Below are positions 35,445 through 45,400 of a stretch of 64,000 nt of DNA, piece after piece. Source of the DNA: an uncultured Clostridia bacterium (GTDB lineage: Bacteria > Bacillota > Clostridia > TANB77 > CAG-508); the NCBI GenBank assembly GCA_944388045.1, contig CALXHG010000006.1:1-64000 (forward strand), written 5' to 3'. A model generated the notes under the pieces. The model was not told where the DNA came from, did not search any database, and saw nothing but the letters and a program-made list of their open reading frames with translations. Position 1 is the first letter of the stretch. Each line of letters opens with the position of its first letter. Position numbers and translations under genes: made by a program.

Positions 35445-36443
35445 ATGTTAAAAATATATAATATTAAAGAAAAACAAGAATTTCTTCGAGAAGTTGCCGA
35501 ACTAACACAAAAAGAATGGGGTCATCAGACAAATTCTGAAGAAGAATTTGAAAAAAAGGTTCAAAATAAGATTTCTAAAATTGTTCAAAACTTTAATAAT
35601 CCTTCATATTGCAAATTGATTTTACTGGAAAATAATAATTTAATAGGTTTTATATCTATCTTCCCTACTGATGGAGATGAAAGAATTGATTTAACTCCTT
35701 GGTATGCTACTATGTTTGTTAAAGAAGATTATAGAGGTAACGGTTATTCTAAAATTCTTAATGATGCTATTTTGTCTGAGGCTCGAAAGAGAAATATCCC
35801 TAAATTATATTTAAAAACAACTCTAAATAATTATTATGAAAAATTTGGTGCTACTTATTTGGAAACACTGCAAAATGGAGAAAAATTATATTATTTTGAT
35901 ATTAAAACAAATAGAATTTCAATTATTGGTGGATCTGGTAGTGGAAAAAGCACTTTGGCTAATATATTGTCTAAAGTACTAGATATTCCTGCTATTCATT
36001 TGGATGCTATTAATTATAATGCAAATTGGGTTGAGATAGATAAACATAAAAGAGATGAAATTATTTCTTCAAAATCTAAAGAAGATAAATGGATTATAGA
36101 TGGTAACTATAATAAGACCTTAAAAGAACGTTTGGATAGAGCTAATTTAATTATTTGGTTAGATTATTCAACTTTTGCACATTTGAAAGGTGTTTCAAAA
36201 AGGATTATAAAGAATTTTAATAAGGAAAAATTTGAGCTTCCTGGTTGCAAAGAACGTCTTGATTTTAATTTTATCAAGTATGTCATTACATATAATAAAA
36301 AGAATCGTCCTAAAGTTCTGGAATTGCTTAATGATGTTCCTGATTATAAATTATTAGTTTTTAAAAAGCAAAAAGCTTTGAACAATTGGTTAAAGAGTTT
36401 TTCTAAAAATGAAAATATATTGGATATGATAAAAAGAAAGTAA
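35445..36443 (+). CDS. Fusion of GNAT acetyltransferase and P-loop kinase
   Basis: The first 150 residues of this 332-residue protein form a GNAT domain, with MFVKEDYRGNGYSKILND as the acetyl-CoA loop and YYEKFGATYLET near its end. From about residue 158 a P-loop kinase domain follows: ISIIGGSGSGKSTLANIL, IPAIHLDAINYN and WIIDGNYNKTLKERL. It resembles the adenylate kinase-like topology-modulation family. AAAAGGAGG precedes the start. Both domains are clearly recognisable; the joint function is unknown. Confidence 0.82.
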   Translation: MLKIYNIKEKQEFLREVAELTQKEWGHQTNSEEEFEKKVQNKISKIVQNFNNPSYCKLILLENNNLIGFISIFPTDGDERIDLTPWYATMFVKEDYRGNGYSKILNDAILSEARKRNIPKLYLKTTLNNYYEKFGATYLETLQNGEKLYYFDIKTNRISIIGGSGSGKSTLANILSKVLDIPAIHLDAINYNANWVEIDKHKRDEIISSKSKEDKWIIDGNYNKTLKERLDRANLIIWLDYSTFAHLKGVSKRIIKNFNKEKFELPGCKERLDFNFIKYVITYNKKNRPKVLELLNDVPDYKLLVFKKQKALNNWLKSFSKNENILDMIKRK

Positions 36444-36474
36444 GAATACTTAGTTGTATATCCTTACTTTCTTT
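36433..36474. terminator. Bidirectional terminator between convergent genes
   Basis: AAAGAAAGTAAG (36433-36444) pairs with CTTACTTTCTTT (36463-36474) over 12 bp, with T-runs on both strands. It overlaps the stop codon of the fusion gene and precedes the stop of the minus-strand alpha-2-macroglobulin-like gene. Confidence 0.85.
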
Positions 36475-36487
36475 TTTAATTCATATT

Positions 36488-39400
36488 TTATTTTACAGTA
36501 AAATCTAAAGAATTTGAAATATGATACATACCATTATAAACACAAACAATATTTTCAAACCTATAATTTCCTTCTAAAGTTACTAGCAAAGGTATTTCCA
36601 TTCTAGTTGTATTTTCATTTTTGTAAAATGTTACATAATCTATTTGATTATTAGTTAAGTAATATTTATTATAATCATATTCTTTTTCGGCTAATCTTAG
36701 TGAATTTGGAAGAGCAATTCTTATTTCGCCATCATATTTTTCATTAAAGTTTATTTCTAATGTAACACTATTTCCCTTCTTCAAATCTCCTTTTAGATTT
36801 ATACTAATGTCTTTTTTAATTTTATCACTTTTAATATTTTCTATTAGAGTTTGATAATAATATGAAACTACTAAATCATTACTTTCTGTTTCAAATTTTA
36901 TTTCGTTTAAATCTTCACTATTAATTGTTAATGTTTGAACTTGCATTCCATTAACTGTTACTGTTTCATTAATATCACTGCTTGTTATTTTTACTGTGTC
37001 TTGTTTTTCTATTTCGTTTACATTGTTTTCAAAAAATGCTAATATTGCAAATCTCAAATATTCGTCTTCAGGAGCTTCTTCTATAAGTTCATTTATTTTT
37101 GTGATGGCATTATTATTATCTATATAAGTTTCAATTAAAGCAATTAATGATTTATATTGATTTGCTTCTTCTTCTGATAATTGAATAGTATTATATAATT
37201 CTTTGGCATTTTGATAATCTCCTAAAAATTCTAATGATAGTGTTACTAATAATTTGTTGTAATTATCTATGTCTGGCTCTTGTTTTAAATATAATAAATC
37301 TGCTAAAACTGGTTCATTATTTGCTGATGATAGTAGATATATTTCAAATATGTTGTCATCTTTTGCTATTTCTGTATTAATACCATTTGTTATTGCACTA
37401 CTATAATATTCTTTTGCAAATTTACTTATTAAGGCTGTAAGAACAATGTCTTCTTCTCCATTTTTTAGGTTTTTGAAATATGAATCTCCTATATAATCAG
37501 ATAAGTTAATATAGTTGCTTGCATTTTGGGTATTATAATATTCATTTTTCAAGTTTTGTACTTTATTATATGCAATTTGTGTGTCTAGTCTTTGTGTTAA
37601 AGTTTGTTCAATAAAATCAATGTATTCTAAATATTGTTTCATTTCTTTGTTGTAAATTTCTAGTACTACTGGATTTCTGGTTGGTTTTATTGTACTTTGA
37701 TTTTTTATGTCCATAGTTTCTTTGTTTTGAATTTCTTGAGCTGATTCTACTATATTAAATTTGTATTCTATTGTATCTTCTTGATTTTCATGTTTTCCTC
37801 TTATTACTGCTGTATAGGTTCCAAATGGTAGTTTTCCAAAATTAACTGTTGTTATTTCATTTGTGCTTCCTGTTGCATTTAATGTTTGGTTTAGTTCTTT
37901 TATTGTGAATTCATATTCAACATCATATTTTTCTTCTGCAATTGCTGTTGCATTTAATACTAAATCGTCTGTAGTTTTTACATTTCTTGGTTCTGTATAT
38001 TGGATAAAGAAGTCTAATTTAGATGTTATCTCTGTTTTGTCTACTCCTAAGTATAAGTCTTTATTGGCACTGTGTACTGTTACAATATATGTTGTTACAT
38101 TGTCTGGCAATTTGAAGGTTACTGTTGCTTCTCCTTTCGAGTTAGTTGAGATTGTTTCAAAATAAGCTGTGTCACCAAAGTCTCCTCTTGGTTCACCATC
38201 TCCTCCACCACCTAATTCTGGCATAATTGATAAATAATCTCTATATGTTGAATATGTGTATATTGGATAATTTTTGTTTTGGTAAATTTTTTCTACTATA
38301 TTTGTTATATCTTGCTCTATTTCAAATACTGCTTTGTTTACAACACTTACATTTACAGTTGATTTTATTGGATTTCCTTTGTTTGTGGTTTTAATTTTTA
38401 GTGTTACTTCATCTCCTGGTTTGTATTCTTCTTTATCTGCTGTTATTTCAATATCTATTTTTCTGTCTTCTTCTTGGAAATCGAAATAGTATATTGGCAT
38501 TCTATAGAATTTGCCATTATATAAATATGTTGATGTTATTTTGCATCCTGGAAAGTCTTTTTCTTCAAATGTGTAATTAAAATTGTTGTCTTCTATAATG
38601 TCTGTTTTGGTTATATCTTCTTGTAATACAATTCTTAGTATTTTTCCTTGATTTTGTATTTCTTGTATTCCATTTTCTGTGCATTCTGCTAGTGTTAGAT
38701 TTACTGTTTCTCCAATTGTGAATTCTTCTTTATCTCTTTTTAATAAATATCTGTATGTATAATATGAATACATGTCTATATCATAACTTGCTTCATATAA
38801 CATATCTCCTGATTCGAAAGATTCATAAAACACTCCTGAATTATCTATACTGTACTCATCATAAATGTATTCTGTTTCTATTACTTCATTTCCTTTTCCA
38901 TCTTTATATTTGAACTGTAATTCATATTGATATCTGTTTTCTTCTGTATCTGTTTTAATATCTAAGGTGTTTGTATCAAATTCTATTTTTCCGTTTTGTG
39001 TAACCATTTTTGTTATATTTGTTGTATTCTCACTTATTTGTTCATATGAATATTCTTCTTCATTTTCTTTTGTGTATTTATTATATTGGTATCCAATCAT
39101 ATATCTTTGATATACAGTTTCTTTTAGGTTGATTTCTATTTCTGTATTATAAAATCCATCATAAATTTCTTGTAAATCATAGTCTACTTGTGTATTTCTA
39201 TCTGTTGCTAATTTATATAATGTTACTTGATATTTGTTTCCTTCTGTTTTTTCTATTTTTGAATATGTGTTTTTGCTAATTACATATATTTCTAAATATT
39301 GTTGTGTTGTATTGTATTCTTCTAAATCTCCATTATATATTTTTATTGTGTCCATATATGGTATTGTACTTTCATTTTCTCGTTGGTTTAATGTTATAGT

Positions 39401-41260
39401 AAATTCAGCTATTCCTTCTTCATTTGTTGTTTCTCTATATGTAATATCATTGTATTCTATTGCTATTGTTTTGTTTGGTACATTTAATCCTGTTATATGT
39501 TTTACTTGTACTTTAAGGTTATATTCACTTCCTGAAAGAGCATAATTTTTGTCTTTTATTATTTCATATATATAATTTTGTAATTCGTAATTTTCTATTG
39601 TGATTGCTCTTGATGCAATTACTGTATTTTTGTAATATAGTGATATATATATATCTTCACCATCAACATGATTTTCTAATTCTATTTTGTGGTTGATATT
39701 TCCTTCTTCATCAACTTGTACTTTTTGTTTTTCTTCTTCTCCAAGTTGAATATAAAATTCATCTTCTAATTCATCATAGAAAAGCTCTTTTGGAACAAAT
39801 CCCCAAATGTTTATGGTGTCTGTATTTTTATATAATGGTCTGTCTGTATATAAATATCCTGTTGGATAATTTTCTAAATCGTAATTATATATTCCTATTA
39901 CTAGTTTATTTTCAGTATTTCCTACTTTGACATATTTTACTGTTTGTGATCCATCTGAAATTCCTTTAAATTCTACTATTCCGTCTTTATTTGTTTTTTG
40001 CTCTTTTCCTGAATATTCTACATTGATGTTTTCTGCTAAATTATTTCCTTGTGCTACCCATACAATAACATCTCTTTCAGTTGATATTGCATATCCTGCT
40101 ATGTCATTTATTTGTATAGGACAGTTAAATAATTCTATTCCTTCCTGTGTTTGTATGCTTGCTACATAATATCCGTCTGTTAGATTTTTGTTTAATTGGA
40201 TATAATTATTTTTTAATTCATATTCATATTCTTCTGTTTCTAATGAATTTGTATAATTTCCTGTGTTTAAATATTCTAAAAATCCATCTGTTGAATTGAA
40301 TTTACTTATTTCTACTTTTCCTATTTCACTATTACTTGTACTGTAATTTATTGTATAATATATTTTTATTTGTTCATCTTTTTTGAATGTGCTTATTTTG
40401 TCTATTGAATTTGTATTATATGTAAATTTAGGCATTTCATCTTCTGTGTTTACAGTAAAGCTGAATGTATAATCACTTTCTAGTACTTTGTCTTCCGCTT
40501 CTATTCCCTTAGCTATATTTATTATGTATTTTTGACTTTCTTTTAGTTCTTCACTTGGTATTAGTCTCCATATATTTCCATAATGTTCCCATGTTCCTTT
40601 TATTTCTGGTGTTATTGTTATATTATTTTGTATTTCTTCTATACCAGCATAAGAAAATTTAATTTCAATACTTGTGTTTTTAGAAACTGTATTTTCTCCA
40701 TTTGCTGGATATGTACTTGTTACTGATAGTTTATTTGATGTTTGATATGCCCAACTGTCTTCTGTTATTTTATCTTTTATGTACTGTAATTTTAATATTG
40801 TATTGTCTGGTATATTTTGCTTAAATTCTAGTTTATATTGTTCATCATTTATCTTTTTTATTTCATAATCAAGAGGTGGTTCTATGTATATGCTTCTTTG
40901 TACATCTTCTTTAGTTGTTTTTTGTCCATCTGTGTATATAATAAATTCTGTATCATTTGCTATTATTCCATTATTTATTTTTGTGGGTTCTATGGATTTT
41001 ATTGCTACAACTGTTGTAGTTATTTCTGGTTCATTAAATAGATTTTTGTTTATTAACAAGTCTGCTGTAAATATTATTATTAATACTGCTACTATTGATA
41101 TTAATGGTTTTAATTTATTATATTTTATGTTTTTGCTCTTTTTATAGTTTGATTTTTCTTGTTCTACTTTTTGTTTGATTTTTTCTTGCATCTCTTGTGG
41201 CATTTGAATTTTTCCTTTTAATTTTTCTTTTAAAATTTTATCTAATTCATTATTATCCAT
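36488..41260 (-). CDS. Membrane alpha-2-macroglobulin-like protein with anti-sigma-type N-terminus
   Basis: This protein of about 1590 residues has a charged cytoplasmic N-terminus of about 50 residues (MDNNELDKILKEKLKGK) and one membrane segment (PLISIVAVLIIIFTADLLI). A very large outer part follows. That part starts with Big_5-like Ig domains (SNKLSVTSTYPANGENTVS). It continues with macroglobulin MG2-like repeats (YLYTDRPLYKNTDTINIWG) and the A2M family core (SKGEATVTFKLPDNVTTYI). No thioester CxEQ motif is visible. The start at 41260 overlaps the stop of the sigma factor gene by 8 bp and has AAAGGAG upstream. The N-terminus looks like an anti-sigma domain, inferred from position and layout. 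Confidence 0.8.
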   Translation of the reverse strand: MDNNELDKILKEKLKGKIQMPQEMQEKIKQKVEQEKSNYKKSKNIKYNKLKPLISIVAVLIIIFTADLLINKNLFNEPEITTTVVAIKSIEPTKINNGIIANDTEFIIYTDGQKTTKEDVQRSIYIEPPLDYEIKKINDEQYKLEFKQNIPDNTILKLQYIKDKITEDSWAYQTSNKLSVTSTYPANGENTVSKNTSIEIKFSYAGIEEIQNNITITPEIKGTWEHYGNIWRLIPSEELKESQKYIINIAKGIEAEDKVLESDYTFSFTVNTEDEMPKFTYNTNSIDKISTFKKDEQIKIYYTINYSTSNSEIGKVEISKFNSTDGFLEYLNTGNYTNSLETEEYEYELKNNYIQLNKNLTDGYYVASIQTQEGIELFNCPIQINDIAGYAISTERDVIVWVAQGNNLAENINVEYSGKEQKTNKDGIVEFKGISDGSQTVKYVKVGNTENKLVIGIYNYDLENYPTGYLYTDRPLYKNTDTINIWGFVPKELFYDELEDEFYIQLGEEEKQKVQVDEEGNINHKIELENHVDGEDIYISLYYKNTVIASRAITIENYELQNYIYEIIKDKNYALSGSEYNLKVQVKHITGLNVPNKTIAIEYNDITYRETTNEEGIAEFTITLNQRENESTIPYMDTIKIYNGDLEEYNTTQQYLEIYVISKNTYSKIEKTEGNKYQVTLYKLATDRNTQVDYDLQEIYDGFYNTEIEINLKETVYQRYMIGYQYNKYTKENEEEYSYEQISENTTNITKMVTQNGKIEFDTNTLDIKTDTEENRYQYELQFKYKDGKGNEVIETEYIYDEYSIDNSGVFYESFESGDMLYEASYDIDMYSYYTYRYLLKRDKEEFTIGETVNLTLAECTENGIQEIQNQGKILRIVLQEDITKTDIIEDNNFNYTFEEKDFPGCKITSTYLYNGKFYRMPIYYFDFQEEDRKIDIEITADKEEYKPGDEVTLKIKTTNKGNPIKSTVNVSVVNKAVFEIEQDITNIVEKIYQNKNYPIYTYSTYRDYLSIMPELGGGGDGEPRGDFGDTAYFETISTNSKGEATVTFKLPDNVTTYIVTVHSANKDLYLGVDKTEITSKLDFFIQYTEPRNVKTTDDLVLNATAIAEEKYDVEYEFTIKELNQTLNATGSTNEITTVNFGKLPFGTYTAVIRGKHENQEDTIEYKFNIVESAQEIQNKETMDIKNQSTIKPTRNPVVLEIYNKEMKQYLEYIDFIEQTLTQRLDTQIAYNKVQNLKNEYYNTQNASNYINLSDYIGDSYFKNLKNGEEDIVLTALISKFAKEYYSSAITNGINTEIAKDDNIFEIYLLSSANNEPVLADLLYLKQEPDIDNYNKLLVTLSLEFLGDYQNAKELYNTIQLSEEEANQYKSLIALIETYIDNNNAITKINELIEEAPEDEYLRFAILAFFENNVNEIEKQDTVKITSSDINETVTVNGMQVQTLTINSEDLNEIKFETESNDLVVSYYYQTLIENIKSDKIKKDISINLKGDLKKGNSVTLEINFNEKYDGEIRIALPNSLRLAEKEYDYNKYYLTNNQIDYVTFYKNENTTRMEIPLLVTLEGNYRFENIVCVYNGMYHISNSLDFTVK

Positions 41261-41789
41261 TAGCTTTTTCATCTCCTTTCTTTTTGTTTTCATTTAATAT
41301 TGTGTCTTCTAGTTTTTTCCTTGCTCTTGATAGTCTTGTTTTTACTGTTCCTTCTGGGATTTTTATTATTTTTGATATCTCTTTAATACTAAAGTCTTCA
41401 AAATAGTATAAAATTACTATTTCTTTTAGTTCATCATTTAAGTTTCTAATTAGGTTTTTAAATTCTAATTCTTCATGTGTGTCATTATGTACTAGATTTT
41501 TTTGTTGTACATTTTCTAAATAGATTATTTTTTTGTTTTTATTACATATTTTGTAGCATTCGTTTATTAGTATTCTTGTTATCCATGTTTTGACATATTC
41601 TTCTTTTTTTAGTGTGTGGATATTTTCGAATACTTTTACTGTAGTTGCTGAAATTGCATCATATATTTCGTCATCATTTTTTAGTATGCCAAATGCTACT
41701 CTGTATAATGTTTGCATGTTCTCAAGTATGATTTGTCCAATTTTGTCTGCATCTCCTTGCTTGGCTTTTTTTATCGTTTCTTTATCCAT
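41253..41789 (-). CDS. ECF-type RNA polymerase sigma factor
   Basis: The 178-residue protein has sigma region 2 (LYRVAFGILKNDDEIYDAIS, then VFENIHTLK and TWITRILINECY) and region 4 (ELKEIVILYYFEDFSIKEIS, then IPEGTVKTRLSRARKKLE). This is the typical two-domain extracytoplasmic function sigma factor. GGGGAGAAAG precedes the start. The next gene overlaps it and encodes a single-pass membrane protein likely to hold the sigma factor until an outside signal arrives. Its target promoters are not evident here. Confidence 0.93.
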   Translation of the reverse strand: MDKETIKKAKQGDADKIGQIILENMQTLYRVAFGILKNDDEIYDAISATTVKVFENIHTLKKEEYVKTWITRILINECYKICNKNKKIIYLENVQQKNLVHNDTHEELEFKNLIRNLNDELKEIVILYYFEDFSIKEISKIIKIPEGTVKTRLSRARKKLEDTILNENKKKGDEKANG

Positions 41790-41883
41790 CTTTCTCCCCT
41801 TTCTTTTTCTCTTTATTCTTTAGATTTTTTTAGCTGCTTTTTTGGTTCACTTTTTTCAATTTTTTTCTTTAAGTGTTTTATAT

Positions 41884-41928
41884 AAAAAATAATCGATGTT
41901 CATTTATTAAGCCATCGATTATTTTTTT
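41884..41928. terminator. Bidirectional terminator-like hairpin
   Basis: AAAAAATAATCGATG (41884-41898) pairs with CATCGATTATTTTTT (41913-41927) over 15 bp. It separates the coiled-coil protein gene (minus strand, ending 41950) from the sigma factor gene start region. Confidence 0.88.
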
Positions 41929-41949
41929 CATTATTTTATAAAATGTATA

Positions 41950-42372
41950 TTAACTAGTTGTTTTTAATTTTAATGCTGTATTTTCATCTACCAAACTTGT
42001 TATTCTTTTATCTAACTCATTTAATTTTTGCTCTTGTTCTGATATTTTTGCTGCATATAAAGACTTTTCATTTCTTAATAAAATTGTTACTTGTATTAAA
42101 TCTGTTATTAATAAATCATCAGCCTGTATTTTTCCATTTTTTAGATTTGCGTATATTTTCAATATTCGTTCTTTTTCGACTTCATATTGTTCTCTTTTTT
42201 TTCTTATATTACTATCTTTGACTTTATTTTCATTTGAAACATTTTCATTTGAGTTACTTTCATTCGAATTTTTTTCATTTAACAAGTATTTTTCTTCTTT
42301 GGTAAATATTTTTCGAAAAAGTTCTTTTATTTTATTTAAAAAATTTTTTATTATATTGTTATTTTCTTTCAT
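41950..42372 (-). CDS. Coiled-coil hypothetical protein beside the giant helicase
   Basis: The 140-residue protein has a basic amphipathic start (IIKNFLNKIKELFRKIF), a low-complexity Asn/Ser/Glu linker of repeated NESN-like units, and a C-terminal coiled coil (LYAAKISEQEQKLNELDKRI). It starts 39 bp after the end of the 1918-residue helicase gene on the same strand and ends at a strong terminator, so the two are likely co-transcribed. No family is recognised. Confidence 0.65.
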   Translation of the reverse strand: MKENNNIIKNFLNKIKELFRKIFTKEEKYLLNEKNSNESNSNENVSNENKVKDSNIRKKREQYEVEKERILKIYANLKNGKIQADDLLITDLIQVTILLRNEKSLYAAKISEQEQKLNELDKRITSLVDENTALKLKTTS

Positions 42373-42410
42373 TTTTAAAAATTTTCCTTCTCTTACGTAA
42401 AATTTTTATT

Positions 42411-45400
42411 TTACCTAAATTCTGTTAAATCTCTAATATTTTGTAAACCTTGCTCAAGCATTGCTTTTTCCTTTTCTAATTTTTGAATTTTTCCTTTTTT
42501 GCCTTTTACATTTTCATATAATTTATCTAATTGTTCTTGTTTTTCTTGTATCTCTTTCATCGTTTTTTCTATTTCATTCATTAAGTCTTGTTTTATTTGT
42601 GGATACATCTCTCCAGCAGCATATAATATATATGTAATTCTATATTTTTCTTCATCAGCATTTCTGACGTTAAGACTTCGTAAGTATTCTTGAGCTGATT
42701 TTAAATATTGATTGTTTTTTTCTGTTGATAACATTCCTTGTATATAATTTCTTGCAAATGTAATATATTCGTGTTCTTGTCCATTTCTCAATTTTCCATT
42801 TTCATCTACATGGTATGCATTATATCCATTGTAAAATAGCTCTCCTGTTTCTATATGTTTACCATCTTCATCAAAGAAATCACTGTCATATTTTGTTGTT
42901 GTTTCTTTACCATATAATCTTATATCATTATTACCATCAATATCAAATCCCCTTAAATCTCTTTTCTTTTTTGTAATAATATGTCTTCCATCTATATTAA
43001 ATTTTCTTTTATTGTATGTCAATCCTGTTTCTAAATAAGTTCCATCTTGTCTAAAACCATGTGGGTCATAAATCTGGCCATCTATATCATGATAAAATCC
43101 TCTTTTACTAAATCCATGTAAATCATATCCATTCATAGTATATCCTTCTGGATCTACTATTTCTTTTGTATCTATATATTTTCCATCTGATTGTAGTTTG
43201 CAATAATGTCCTAACCTATTAAATCCTCTTTCATTAACCCTTGAGCCAGTACTTTTTAATTTTCCATCTGATTGTCTTTTATAGTAAATTCCATTTCTGT
43301 CAAAGTTATTTTCATCTAATCTACTACCAGTTTCTTTATTTATTCCATTTACATCAAATCCAAAATTATCATACTTACCATATGGTTCATCTGAATATCT
43401 TCCTCCTCGAATTGGATAATAGTTTCCTTCTAAATCAAATCCATATTGGTTTTGTTTTATTCTAATTTGCTTTCCACTGACTGTTTTTCTAGTACATAAT
43501 CCGTCAATTTCAAAACCATTATTGTCAAATTTTCTATCTGTTTTTTCAATTGTACCATCTTTTTTCTTTATATACCAATAACCATCTCTATCAAAACCTC
43601 TATCATTAATTTTTTGGTGTGAATTAACATATTCTCTTCTATTTATAAATTTTCCACTTTCGCCTTCTTGAGCAGGTCTCCAATAATATCCATCCTTATC
43701 AAAAAAATTATTATCTACAATCCTTCCTTCATAATAATCTGAATAATAATGGGCATTTCTAGGGTACCAAAATCCATCTCTACTAAAACCATAATGATTT
43801 ATTCCACTTTCTGTTTCTATATATGTTCCATCTTTTTGAAGTTCACAAAACATACCTTTTTTATTAAAACCATTATTATCTACTTTTCGTCCTGTATTAA
43901 TAAAAGTTCCATCCTCTTGTTGTTCATAAAATATACCATCTTTGTCAAAGTTATATCTATCTATCCCATTTTTATTATAGCCATTTATGTTATAACCATA
44001 TCTATTATAACCTTCTTTATTATATCCTGTTTGAATATTATATCCATCTATATCATACATGTTACCATCTTGATCTTTGAAATAGTTTTTTCTTGTTTCT
44101 TTATATGTTAAATCTTGTTTAAATCCTTTAGGATTATATCTTTTTCCAGTATCTAGATATGTTCCATCTACTCTGAAATTATGTTTATCATATATGGTTC
44201 CTGTATTTATATTGATTCCATCTCTTCTAAATCCAAAATCATTAATTTCTTGTCCTGGCTTAAAATTGTATATATCACGTCCATCTGCGTCTATTCCTTC
44301 TTCATTCCAGTAAGTTCCTGTTTCTATATTAATATTACCATATTCACTTGGTCCATTTATAATAAAACCATCTTTTACTGCACATATAAATCCTTTACCT
44401 TTTTTAAATTTTTCAAAAATACCACATTTTCTTAAAACATTAATATCATATTGTAGAAATTCACTTCTTCCATTATAAAATACTGTTCTAGCATATTGAT
44501 ATTCTTGTCCTATTGGATAATCCATTGGAAAATCTACTTCTTCTAAAATCAATTTTTTTATCTCTGGTGTTAAAGTTTCAAATATTTCTCCTAAAGTACT
44601 TTCTGGTTTTATACTATCATTATTAATGTCTATGCCATATTCTGATAATACATCTAATATAGAAATAATATTCCTTATTCTTAATTTTGCTCCTGGTTTT
44701 CTCTCTTTCTTTATTTCATTGGCTTTCTTAAATAAGTCTAAAAATCTTTTTTGTTCACCTACTACCTTAAATACATTATTTCTAGTAATGTTTTTTGCTC
44801 CTTCTTTAATAGGTATTTCTGGAATTTCTAAATTCCATAAATCAATTGTTTTTCCTAATTCTAATACTTGCTCTATTTCAAATATTTCTGTTTCACTTAA
44901 ATTATGATTATTTATTCCTTCAAGATATTTCTCATATTTAGTTTTTATTATTTTTAATGTTCTCGCTTTTTTAAATTCTTCAATATCTTCGCTTTCTATG
45001 TCTGGAATATATCCGTGAAGATTAACCCAATTTACTATTAATTGTAATCTTTGTAAATCAGATGTAGGTGTAGTTCTGTTTGCTTCTCTATCCATATTTT
45101 GTTCTAAATAATTGTTATATACATCAAAAATTATAGGTGTCTGACTTTCTTCTATAGGCTTTTGTGGATCTAAAGAATAAATACATCTTCCAATTTGTTG
45201 TAAATACAATATTTTATGTTCAGCACTTATTGGTCTTAACATTATAATTCCATCTATACCATCAACATGAACACCTTCATTTAACATATCTATTGCAAAT
45301 ATTAATTTTAAGTGTTCTGATTGTGATGATTCAAAATTTGATATTGCTGTTAAGTTTTCGCTTTTTCTTTCTCTATCACTTAGTAAATAGTCTATTTGTG

